From Hippopus hippopus (lineage: Eukaryota; Mollusca; Bivalvia; Cardiida; Cardiidae), in contig OX328104.1 in assembly GCA_946811185.2 (NCBI GenBank), positions 51,568,505 through 51,632,504 of the forward strand: 64,000 bases of DNA, given 5' to 3'. This document shows positions 10,892 to 23,900 of this stretch, piece by piece (position 1 is the first letter of the stretch; each line of letters begins with the position of its first letter). The notes below the pieces were generated by a model, which worked only from the letters and a program-made list of their open reading frames with translations, did not search any database and was not told the DNA's origin. Both the position numbers and the translations under genes were made by a program.

Positions 10892-11151
10892 ATACTCTGG
10901 CAAAAGGGGGTTTAATGCATGTGTGTTGCGTGATCCTAAGCAAGTCATTACTTAACTGTTGATCCATTCCACGAGTTTTATGTAACAACCGGCTGAATCA
11001 TGAATCATGGGGTAGGCCTACAGTAACACTGGTCTTTTGACATGCAGAAGTTTGACCAATACTATATATAGCAAAAAGATTCGACCCAGGTCAGCCCGCT
11101 CGGACTACATTTGGCAACTGCATTAAACTCCCTTTTCACAGAGCATGACCC
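10892..11151 (+). mobile_element. MITE family 2
   Basis: Second near-complete copy, about 190 bp downstream in the same orientation. Confidence 0.85.
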
Positions 11152-11440
11152 ATATCTGGCCGCTGATGGAACATTTTCAGCTTAAATACATGTAGAACTA
11201 CATGATTGTATGTATACTTTATAAGTCGTCTGTTGTATATACATGTATATGCCTCCTGCCTAAACCAGCGACTTTTTCAGCCGGCAGCGTAGAGATACTG
11301 TGTGAAAAGGATGAGTTGTTTGAAACAAACACTTTCTCTTCCCCTATGTGGTTTCATTATTGAAAAAAAAAAAAACGCTGAATGTTTGCAAAGTCATGGT
11401 GTAGTGATTTGCAAAAGCTTTTCTACAGGTTAATCTGGAA

Positions 11441-11612
11441 GTACTCCCGATTCGGGGTCTAACTCCGATGTTATTTTTGTGATTGTTTCTCCGCTAGTAC
11501 TCCCGATTCGGGGTCTAGCTCCGATGTTATTTTTGTGATTGTTTCTCCGCTAGCGGAGAAACAATCACAAAAATAACATCGGAGCTAGACCCCGAATCGG
11601 GAGTAATCTGGA
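11441..11612. repeat. Direct plus inverted duplication forming a long palindrome
   Basis: A unit containing ATTCGGGGTCTA...CTCCGATGTTATTTTTG occurs twice in direct order (from about 11446 and 11499) and then once inverted. About 106 bp around 11553 form a near-perfect palindrome. Related words lie at 31703-31760 and, inverted, at 32470-32497. Confidence 0.8.
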
Positions 11613-11944
11613 AGTAGATAAAAATCAAGTTGGGTTGAAGCTTCAATGATTTTTTCTCACGTAATATTCTATATTCCTTGTAAAATGATCATACAGTAAG
11701 GGAGATATAACGGGCGACGCTTTTCTATGACATTTATAAACTTGATCGTCAAAAAGGCCATCATTGAGTAAGCCTATGTTACCTGCCCGTAACCGTCTGA
11801 CAGCAGGATACTTTTTTTGTCCAAGCCTTGTAGGGGAGTTAATCAATAAAAAGAAGGGAAGTCACTCTAACCAATGTTTTTGTTTTCGAGAGGTGTGCAA
11901 AAGAATTGACGTACGCTGCAAGAGCTCGAAGATTGGGGATGAAA

Positions 11945-14900
11945 ATGAGTGATACAAATTTGACAGCTATCTTGTATAAAAAAGGAGATATTAGATTGGT
12001 AAGTTACGTTACTTTCGAACCATGACACGTTCTGGCTTTAACTCAAACACAATAGAACAGGACTAGTGAGCGATTCCTGACGTGAAACTTTGAAAGGCTG
12101 AACTGAGATTGAGAAGTCTTAAAGTTTAGACAGAAGTTTAGTTTAGCAAAGGCAGAAGAGAGTTTCAACCCTTAAAGCGCGCTTCACTATAGTTGCTTTT
12201 GCGAACAGTGTAGATTAAGATCAGACTGCATAAAATGTGCAGTCTGATCTTTATCTACGCTGTCTGCTTTGCTTAAACACTACAGAATATCAAATTTATA
12301 ACATTCAGTTCCTGTGGTTTGTCATATAACAGCTGTTGTACATGATGTTGGGTAGACTCACGACCAGATGCCTGGCTAGCTCAGTTGGTAGAGCTGCAGT
12401 ACTAGTGTTCCGGGGATCGTGGGTTCGAGTCCCACATCGGGCACACTTTTCTCCCTTGATTTACTTCACAGCATAGAAAAAGTTATGGTAAAAGGAGAAA
12501 ATGCTGGCTACCATCATTCTGTCCTTTTCCCACAATGTTTTCAAAATTGTTTCTCATTTAGGGTAGTTATTTCAAGCATGGGATAGTTTGGTAAAGGCTT
12601 AAACTGAAGAGGAAAACAACGTAGACACTGACTGTAACTGGTGCAGATCTTCATTTTGCAATGGACTTCGGATTGGTGGAAGTTGACATACACGAGTTGT
12701 GCTCTGGCAAAAGGGGGCTTAATGCATCTCTGTGATCCATGATACCAAGCCAGTCATCATATAGCTATAGATCCATAAAATTCATTTTGTTTAGCAACCA
12801 ACTTAATCATGAGGTACACTGCTTCTTTGACATGCAGAAAACTGACCAAAAGCAAACAGTTTTGGCCAAGGTCAGCCTGCGTGGACTGCTCAGGCTGACC
12901 TGGGTCTATACTTTTTGGCAGATGCATTAGACCCCCTTTTCACAGAGCATGGCTCTTTTTCTTTTTTTTTTTAAAAACTCTTTTCAAGATGACAATTAAA
13001 GACTTGTACAAATTGAAAGTATATACTTGAGTAATTATACTATAGTTTAAATTAAATGATTTGTCTGTGAAAATACAGAATACATTGCGGGTAAGGATTA
13101 AAAATTCTGGATATCAGCATTTTCTCCTTTTTTCATGATGTTTTGCAAAACCTCTCCATGCTTGGAAGATGAAAGATCCCGAGTGTTTGGTCAATAAAAG
13201 AAGTGCATATACATATTCAAGGATAACCTATTGCACAGGATAATAAACATAGCTTTTTACCATATAATCCCAAGTTTTAATATCCCAGGCCATATAAAAA
13301 TATTGTGGGAAAAGAAGAAAATGCTGGTAACCAGCATTTCCTCATTTTCCCACAATGTTTTCTACCCTGTTACTAGTACTACCTGTTACACATTCCATCA
13401 TTTTAGTTACATTTTATAAATTGTGGTGTGCAGATGCTTTCAATTTGGACAAGACTAAAATTTTGTTGTTTGATAAAGACTAGAGTTAAAGTTGAAGGAT
13501 TAGAAGTGTAGGTCAGTATCTGTGTTGTGTAGGACTAGGATAGCCCTGACCCACTTAGCTCTTAACCCTCTACACACAGTCCAGAGTTTTAACAATCTGA
13601 GAAAGAAAGCTTTTGAAAACATTGTTGGAAAAGGAGAAAATGGTGGTAACCAGCATTTTCTTCTTTTCTCACAATGTTTTCTTATCTTTTACTGACAAAT
13701 CCCATTTCTTGTGCCACATTTACTCTGTCCTTTGGAAATGCTTCCAATTTGGATCTGTCTAAAATTTTGTCATGTGGTAATGGAGAATGTGCTGGTTACC
13801 AGCATTTTCTCTATTTCTCACAATGTTTTTATTAACCTCATTCCTCAGGGTCATTAGAACAGCAGATCTTTTTTTAAAGGATTAAATTTGGTGTAAAAGG
13901 GGGAGCACTGATAGAGAGCAGATGCTGTTCAGTTAGCTCTTTCCCAGGTCGCTAATTTTTAAACTCTCTTAAAATATTAAAACATGCAGAGGACAAATTA
14001 CATGTAGCTCAAATGATAGGATTTGTCTTTGAAGGGTAGAAAACGTGGTGGTTAAATAGAGAAAATGTTGGTTTCCTTGATTTTCTCATTTTTCCCACAA
14101 TTTTTTTGTAAGTCTATTTCCTGAAGGACATTAAAACTCGGGTTGTGTGGTAAAGAGTTAAAATGGGGATATGATAAAATTCGGTTAACCATTTGATTGT
14201 TTGTTTACCACACAATCCCAACTTTTAATGACCTTGAGAAAGAAAGCTTTTGAAAATATTGATGGTATAGGAGAAAATGCTGGTAACCAGCATTTTCTTC
14301 TTTTCCCACAATGTTTTCTAACCTTCCACCCAAAAAATTTAATTTTTGAGGCACATATATTTTTTCCTCTGTAAATGCTCTCAGTTTGGACTAAAATGTT
14401 TTCATTTGGAAAAGAGTTAAGTATGATATTTAATGCAATATTCATTGTTACTTCAGTTTAGTTCTGCAGCCTTATTCTTCTTGGGCAACTAGCTACTTTC
14501 CCATATAACCATCATGAAAACAATGATCAGCATGTAGAGAGGATTTGAATCCTGCTTAAATGACTTTCATCAGTTCTTGGAAAAGAATTGGCTGAGCTGG
14601 GGATTTGAACCTACAGTAATGCAAGCCCTCTGAGCAATCAGTCTTGGCTTCAAACCATTTGAGCACAGAGCACCTGTTTATTTGATTTAGCAAACAGCGA
14701 GGGTCTGAGATAAGACAGCCAAGAATATGCATTCTAGTATTGGCTCTATACTATCAAATATTTGTAAGATACTGTGACAAAAACTAAATTATAGTATTTA
14801 AAACTACTACATTACTAATTGCTGGTAACCAGCTATTTCTCCTTTTCTTATAATGTTTTCTTCCTTTTCAAAGAAAAATGTCAATACTTTGAGCCAAACT

Positions 14901-17900
14901 TCATTTGTGGTTTGCAATTGGACAAGTAAAATATTTTGTGGTCTGATATTGGAAAATAACTAAGTGTTGTCCTCTTTTCAGGAGGATTATCCAGTCCCAG
15001 AGCCAGGCCCTGGTCGTAAGTTGTCTTGTTTTGTTGTCCTAACTAACCCTTTACCAAACAGTCAGGGCTGTGTTTTTACAAATCAGTGGTCAAAGGCTTT
15101 TAAAAATATTGTGGAAGAAAGGAGAAAAAGGTGGAAACCAACATTTTCTCCTTTTCCCACAATTTTTTCTACCTTATTAAAGACAAGTTCTATCAGTTGA
15201 GTCTCATCTAAATTTGTCTTGTGCTACTGCTTTCAAATTGGAGATGTCTGCATGTTTTTCAATTGCTAAGGAGTTAAGGCTAAATTCATAATTACATTTG
15301 AAAAAATTACGGTAAAAGGAGGAATCCTTAATTATGAACTAATTTCTCCTTTAGCCTCTTTCTTTTCCACAAATACATATTGTGCTTGCCCATTGTACCA
15401 CACAGACCTAAGTTTTAACTACCTTGAGGAAGAAGCTTTTTGAAAAAAAAAATGCAGGAAAAGGAGAAAATGCTGGTTTTTTGGGGGGCTGGTCAAAAAT
15501 GACTAATTAATTGTGGCTAAAATTTTGGATTTATCTTTGAACAGGTAGGAAACGTTCTGGGTAAAGGATAAAATGCTGATTACCAGCATTTTCTCCTTTT
15601 CACAAGTTTTTAGCTCACCTGAGCACAAAGTGCTCAAGGTGAGCTTTTGTGATCGTGCTGTGTTCGTCGTGCATCATCTGTCGTCAACTTTTATCTTGTG
15701 TACACTCTAGAAGCCACATTTTCAGACCGATACTCATGAAACTTGGTCAGGATGTTTGTTTTGATGATATCTCGGACGAGTTTGAAAATGGGTCATGTTG
15801 GGTCAAAAAGTAGGTCACTAGGTCAAATCTTAGAAAAAATTTGTGTACACTGTAGAGGCCAATTTTCAGTCTGATACTCATGAAACTTGGTCAGGATCTT
15901 TGTCTTGATGATATCTCAGATGAGTTGGAAAATGGGTCATGTTGGGTCAAAAACTAGGTCACTAGGTCAAATCTTAGAAAAACCTTGTGTACACTCTAGA
16001 GGCCACATTTTCAGTCCAATACTCATGAAACTTGGTCAGGATGTTTGTTTTGATGATATCTTGGACAAGTTTGAAAATGGGTCATGTTGGGTCAAAAACT
16101 AGATCACTAAGTCAAACCTTAGAAAAACCTTGTGTACACTCTCTAGAGGCCACATTTTCAGTCCAATACCCTTGAAAGTTGGTCAAAGTATTTGTCTTGA
16201 TGATATCTCAAACAAGTTTGAAAATGGGTCATGTTGGGTTAAAAACTAGGTCACTAGGTCAAATCTTAGAAAAAGCCTTGTGTACACTCTAGAGGCCACA
16301 TTTTCAGTCCAGTACTCTTGAAACTTGGTCAGAATGTTTGTCTAGATAATATCTCAGATGAGTTTGAAAATTTGTCATGTCAGGTCAGAAACTAGGTCAC
16401 TGGGTTAAATCTTAGAAAAACCTTGTGTACACTCTAGAGGCCACATTTTCAGTCCAATACTCTTTAAAGTTGGTCAGATTATTTGTCTTGGTGATTGCTT
16501 TGACGAGTTTGAAAGTGGGTCACATCGGGTCAAAAACTAGGTCACTAGGTCAACTCTTTAAAAAATTTTCACTCTTTGCTGCATTGTCAGTCAGATAATC
16601 TTGAAACTTGGTCAGAATGTTTGTCTTGATGATATCTTGGATGAGTTTGAAAATGGGTCACATCAAGTCAAAAACTAGGTCACTTAGATAAACCTTATGT
16701 ACACTTTAGAGGCCATATTTTAAGTTCAATACTAATGAAAGTTTGTCAGAATGTTTGTCATTATATCCTGGAAGAGATCAGAAATAGGTCATGTATGGTC
16801 AAAAGGCTCAGGTGAGCGACTTCGGGGCAATCATGGCCCTCTTGTTTTCAAAAGCAGTCTTCCTGGGAATTGTGTGGCAAAGGATTAAGACAGATGTGCC
16901 TCTCATTTTCTTCAGAGATCCAGCTACAGATGCAGGATGTAGGGATCTGTGGATCAGATGTACATTATTGGCAGCATGGGGCAATCGGGGATTTTATACT
17001 AAATGCTCCTATGATCCTCGGACATGAGGCAGCAGGAACAGTTAGCAAAGTCGGAGAAGGTGTAACAAATCTGAATGTAGGTATGGTCACAAATTTGATA
17101 TTTTTAGCTTCACTGGCCGAAGGCCAGGAAGCTTATGTCATGGCCCTGTCTCTGTCGTGCATGGGTGCATGCATGCTTGTGTGCGTGCATGTGTGCCTGT
17201 TTTAACTTTTTTTTTTCAAACATCTTCTTCTCTGAAACTACCCATCCTGTTTTGACCACACTTCACAGAAATGATCCTGCCATGGTCCTCTTTAGAATCT
17301 TGAAAGAATTTTATTCCTTTAGAAACTCTGGCTGTCATGGCAACAAAACTGAAAAATATTGAAAATCTTGGAAAATCTTCTCGTTCAAAACCATAAGGCC
17401 TAGGGCTACCAAATTTAGCATGTAGCTTCATCTATTAGACCTCTAGTAAGATTCGTGAAATTATAGCTCTGGGATCAAAATTGGCCCAACCCAGGGGGTC
17501 ACAAGTTTTACATAGGCTTATATATTGAAAACGTTAAAAAATCTTCTGGTTCTAAACCATAAGGCCTAGGGCTACCAAATTTCCATGTAGCTTTATCTAT
17601 TGGGCCTCTACGAAATTAGCCCACGTTATAGCCCTGGGGTCAAAATTGCTGCAGCCATGGCATTCACAAGTTTTACATGGGCCTACATCGTGAAAACTTG
17701 TAAATTAAATCTTTTCGTTCCAAACCATAGGACCTAGGGCCACCAAATTTTGCATCTATATTTATCTAATGGACTGCCACCAAGATTGTTCAAATTATAG
17801 CCCTAGGGTCAAATTTGGCCCCAGCCCAGAAGTCACATCTTTTACGAAGGCTTATATTGTGAAAACTTCCACTTGTTTATAACCACTACTTGTAGACCTG

Positions 17901-20900
17901 TATTAATTGGCGTGTGGCTTTATCTTTTGGACCTCAACCAGCATTCAAGTAATTATAGCTCTGTGGTCAAAAGTGGCTTTGCCTTGGGGTCACAACTTCA
18001 CACTGTCTCCTCTGTATCAAAAGCACTTACAGTCAACAAATGTGCTGCAGTCAAAACAGTTGGATGTCATTGAAGTTAAAAAGAATTAAGCAAGAAAAAA
18101 AATTTGACAGCCTTGGCACAGTACACACTTGAACTCATCTTAGTGCATTCAGCAATGGATATACATGTACATGTAATTTTGAAAAGATAAACTATTCATC
18201 TTCAGGTGACAGAGTTGCAATAGAACCAGGTGTTCCTTGTAGAAAGTGTACAGATTGTAAGAGAGGCCGGTACAATTTGTGTCCTGAGATGCGATTTTGC
18301 GCTACACCACCAATACATGGGAACTTGACCAGATACTATGTACATGATGCAGATTTTTGCTACAAGTATGTTTGTTGGATTTTCTTTATCTTCATAAGTT
18401 TAGTTTTTGACATTTCAAAAATAAGTAGCATCAACAGACAAGAACCATTAATGCAAAGGCATGGAATATAAAGTAAGATTTTGATGAATTTATTATTGAG
18501 AAAAAAAAGGCACTGCTCTTTACCACACTACAAATTTTAAACCTAGTGGACCTATGAAAAAAGAATTACCGCATTGTGACTTGTATAATTTTTAGGAATG
18601 AGAACCAACACAGGAATAAGTATTCAAATATTTGTTTTTATCCCATATTCATTATTTACACAGACCTAATAAAGGTGTAACCTAAAAAACTTATCTTCAT
18701 CTGGTATTCCTACGTGCAATAAGGTTAATATATATGACATTTATATATGCTTCTTTAAAACAATATATTTGAAAATAAAAACATTGATATCCTGCTAGAA
18801 ATTTCCTCAGATCACTAGAATGAGTGAGTACTTAGGCTGTGAAAGCGGATAAGCGTCTTGAACACAGGGACTTATGTGGACTTACTGTAAACATTACTAA
18901 ACAAATCAAATAATTTTTAAAAAAAATTGAGGAGTAAAATTTGCTTTTCCCTTTTGAAAACAGGTTGAATCAAATATGTTGTTGGTGCCGATATAAATGA
19001 GGTTTATCCGGCTTGGCCCGAAAAACTGAAGAGGGCCGGCTTAACCCTTTCCCAAACAAGCCTTTGTTTTTACTTGTCTGCAGTACAAGTCTTTTGAAAA
19101 CACTGTGGGAAAAGGAGAAATTGCTCATAACGAGCAATTTCTCCTTTTCCCACAGTGTTTTTTACCCATTTGGAGAACTTTCTGCCATTTTTATCAAATT
19201 TGAAATTGTCGTCTGCAAACTCTTTGAGTTTGGAAGAGTCTAAAATTTGTCGTTTGGGAAAGGGTTAAGCTTCGCTCTCTCAATTTTCCAAGCCTCATCG
19301 GATAACCTTTATCCATCTCATCTCGGCACCAAGGATAAATTCTCTGTTTATTATTCAAATACATGTGTATATATGATTGTTTGTTTTGGAAATTAGTTTC
19401 AGTGTCTGAACTTCTAATATCTGACTACTGGTACACTTTTAGCTAGAGATTGGTCTAGTGGTATTAGATTAAATATCTGTGTCTAGGCAATTTCACTGAC
19501 AAGTTTTCTCACCTTCTAAGATGAGACCAACTGTATGAAAATAATTTTTTATCTTAAAGATTACCAGATCATGTCAGTACAGAGGAAGGGGCACTGCTTG
19601 AGCCTATGTCAGTTGGTGTACATGCATGTCGCAGGGCTGGGGTTACATTGGGGACCAAGGTACTTATTTGTGGAGCAGGTACAGAGAATTTTATGTAAAA
19701 GCGACTTTGTCATTGTTGATTCTATATGATATATATTCAGCTCGCTGTTTTTTATCTTTTGCGGTGTTGGCAAAAAAAGAATTTCTGTCATTTCTTAAAG
19801 AATCTTAGGAAGATATTTCTTATTAACCCTTAAAATGCTTTTCAGGACTATAGTTGTCTTTCGGGCCAGTGTAGATCAAGATCAAACTGACAAACGTGCT
19901 GTCTGATCTCTGATCTGTAGACACTGTCTGCTTTGCTGAAACATTATAGACTAAAGAAAGGAAACTTGACATTGCAGTTTGTTAGGTCTTATTCCAGACT
20001 GAAAATGTCAGTTATGTTTATTTGACACTCTAAGGGTTAAATTGGCGAAAAAAAAAATGTATACCGGTATATCATCACACACACAAAGAAAGATAATCTT
20101 GTCAACTCTTTGCCACATGATCCAGAAATTTAACAACATTGAAGAAAAAACTTTTTGAAAACATTGTGGGAAAAGGAGAAAATGCTGGTGAACAGCATTT
20201 TCTCCTTTTCCCACAATGTTTTCTATCCTATCAAAGATAGAAATCATCATTTGAGCCACATTTGGTTTGTCATCTGCAAATGCTTTCAATTTGGTCAAGT
20301 CCAAAATTTTGTCGTTTGTTAAAGAGTTAACAGGTGTTTCCAGTTTTGGAATGTTCAAAATTTAGCCATATGGTGAGTTGTTGAGTATACTGAAGAGTGT
20401 GGTGGGGTATTTCCAAGGGCTGGAAACTTTTATCTGAACTGGTCAGTGCCACAAAGCAACTCACTTTGGTTACAACACAGTGTAAATCACACCCCAGGGT
20501 TTTCCCTCAGCTTTAAAAATTGGGGGTCATTGTGACCCCTTGCCTCATTAGTTGAGGGTCATTTCTTTAACTTAGGGGGTCAAAATGAATGGGTCTGGGG
20601 TCTCTTCGTCATCAAGCACGGATTACAATGCATTTCACCTTTAAACTCCACAAGAAAGTAAAGTCTGTAAGTCATTTCTGACGGAAAGCCCGATTTCAAT
20701 TTTTGACAGACAAAACATTCTTGTCAGAATCGCTGCTTGATGTGGCTTGATCTGCAGCTGTAGGAAGCAGACGATAAAAAAGAATACTAGTTTACTTCAT
20801 CGTGACATTTTCCGCGAACAGAACAGACTGGTAATGTGTACTTTTATCTACCAGAAGTCGCATAAAATAAACTATAAAATACAGAGAACCCAACTAAGAC

Positions 20901-23900
20901 TTTGACTGGGTACATATTTACGACACATGTCCAATGTACTTAACTGCAATAATGCGTAAACCAGTCTTATTCTATAAATAAATTACCGGAAAACCACTTT
21001 TATCTAAAATAAACCCTGGAGTTAAAAAAAGAACGGTGTTCCTCTGATATTGAAGTAAGAACAGACTTGGATATATGACGATTTATTCAATTTCAGATGA
21101 TTAAAATTTTGGAAAGTTGCGTCACTGATGACACAGTTATTTATTTTGGGGGTCATTTCAGTTAAAATCGCGTCATTGATGCAGGATTTGTGCGTCATGG
21201 AAAACCCTGCACACTGAGTTTTTTTTATCTTTTAATCTGCTTGTTTCTTTGTAACTATATCAAGAAAGACTTAGATTTAATCTGCAATATATTTGGTGGG
21301 GTTTGTGAAAAAAAACTCATTTTTGCTCCTGTAGCAAATTTGAGTTCAACATTTTACTGTGTTCACATTGCAGGTCCTATAGGCTTGGTAAACTTACTTA
21401 CAGCCAAAGCTTGTGGTGCTTCAACAGTCTGTATCACAGGTAAACAGTTTTTTTATCACATAACCTCCCTTGCTTTCAGTGTAGTATACCAATTACAAAT
21501 TTTCTTACCTTATACATGTTTGATATCACAATTGTGTGATGCCACTTTTGACATCATTTTGTACGTATTTCATAGAAGTAAATGGGTTTTAAGGATATTA
21601 CCGCGGGTGCATCCATAGATGGTTTTGCATCATCTGATCTAAAAATTTGTGATTGAAAAGAAACTCAAGGAAAGTATAGATAGGTGCACTGGCTGCTGCA
21701 ATATAACTGAAATGATGTTGAAAACTTCATTAAAAATTAAACATTCAATCAAGCAAATCTTGGACAAGCAGAAAATTTACCAAAAGCAAAAAGCCTTGAC
21801 CCCAGTCAGTCTGCGCAGACTGTGCAGGCTGACCTGGATCGATACCTTTAGTAGATTCATTAAACTCCCTTTTCACAGAGCATTACTCATATATCTCTTA
21901 TCTATAATGAATAATCTTTTGGCCTTTTAGATCTTGACCAGAACAGACTGGACATGGCAAAAACTCTGGGTGCAGATTTTGCTTTAAAGGTGGACACAAA
22001 GGACCCAAAAGAAATGGCAAAGAAAGTTGAAGAGGCACTGCAAGAGAAACCAGAAGTTGCAATAGAATGTAGTGGAGCACCCCCTAGTGTCAGAACAGCC
22101 ATATTTGTGTGTATTCATTGTAGTTTTGTTTTATAGATTTGAATGGTGTGGCAGTAATGTTTTTTAGCTCACCTGAGCACAACGTGCTCAAGGGGAGCTT
22201 TTAGGATCACCCGGTGTCCGTCGTTCATCGTGTGTCAGTGCGTCGTGCGTCATCAACAATTCTTTAAACATCAACTCCTCCTAAACCGCTGGGCCAATTT
22301 AGACCAAACTTGGCTGGAATGTTCCTTGGGAGGTCCTCTTTAAAAGGTGTTCACAGAATTTGATTCCATCAAAAACTCTGGTTGCCATGGCAACCAAATG
22401 GAATTTTCTAAGAAATTCTTTAAAAATCTTCTCCTCTGAAACCGCTGGTCAGATTTTAAAATAATTTCACAGAGATGTTCCTTGGGTGACCCTTTTCAAA
22501 ATTTGTTTGCAAAATTTTGATCTGTCAAGAAACATGGCTCTGGTGACTGGGGGCTACTTGCACTATACAGAAATGAAGAAATTCTTAAAAATTCTTCTTC
22601 TCTGAAACGGCTGGTCAGATTTTGAAATAATTTCACAGAAATGTTCCTTTGGTGACCATTTTCATCAATTGTTCGCAAAATGCTGATTCGTCAAGAAACA
22701 TGGCTCTGATTTGGGGGGTGGGGCCCACTTGCACTATATGGACATGAAGAAATTCTTAAAAATTCTTCTTCTCTGAAACGGCTGGTCAGATTTTGAAATA
22801 ATTTCACAGAAATGTTTCTTGGGTAACCCTTTTTGCAAATTATTCAAGAAATTTTGATCCATCAAGAAACATGGTTCTGATGGCTGTGGGCTATTTACAC
22901 CATACAGACATGAAGAAATTCTTAAAAATTCTTCTTCTCTGAAACCGCTGGTCAGATTTTGAAATAATTTCACAGCAATGTTCTTTGGGTGACTCTTTTC
23001 AAAATTTGTTCACAAAATTGTGATATGTCAAGAAACATGGCTCTGATGGTGGGGGCTATTTGCACTACGAGGACATGAAGAGGAATTTCTTAATTCTTCT
23101 TCTCTGGAACAGCTGGTCAGATTTTGAAATAATTTCACAGAAATGTTCCTAGAGTGACCCTTTTCAAATATTGTTAAGGAAATGTTTATCCGTCGAAAAA
23201 CAACAGCCAATTGTTGGCACCTGCATGTGGTGCTCTTCTTCAAGAAATTGTCCTTGGGTGATCTATCCAAAAATTTATTCGCAGAATTCTGATTCAGCAA
23301 AATCATTGCTGTGATGATGATTGTAGGGGTGGTGACAGATTTTGAAATGACTTTTACAGGTGACCTTTTCAAAATTGCGTGGCAGAATAATGATTTTGTT
23401 TCCAAAGTTTCAATACCTCAAAAAAGATTGGCTATGGTCCTCTCAAAAATTCAGGTGAGCGATCCAGGGCCATCTTGGCCCTCTTGTTGTACATTATTAG
23501 TTGTACAATCAGTTGGCAGGGGACTTGGAAACTTGTTCAGGGCTGTGGCGAATCATGTCGCCTTGAGGGTAGAAGACATCGGGGGAAAAGGAGAAAATGC
23601 TGGTTACCACCATTTTCTCCTTTTCCCACAGTGTTTTTCAAAAGCTTTGCTCTTCAGAGTCATTGAAACTTGGGATTGTGTGATAAAGTATGACAGACTC
23701 AGTCCATTTTTCAGGCCACAAGGTCAGGGGGTGTGGTGGTATTGGTTGGGTTGGGTCCTGCTGAAGTCACCATGCCAATAGTGGATGCAGCTGTCAGGGA
23801 GGTGGATATTCGAGGAATATTTCGTTACGTGAATTGTTATCCAACAGCATTGGCAATGATAGCCTCAGGTTTGTTTTATCCTTCAGCATTATGGTTTGTT

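Noticed and set aside
12370..12442. A functional tRNA-Lys gene
   Set aside because: The anticodon stem does not pair, so only a tRNA-like call is made.
15609..16846. CRISPR-like array from evenly spaced repeats
   Set aside because: Eukaryotic intron with contiguous 145-bp units and no unique spacers.
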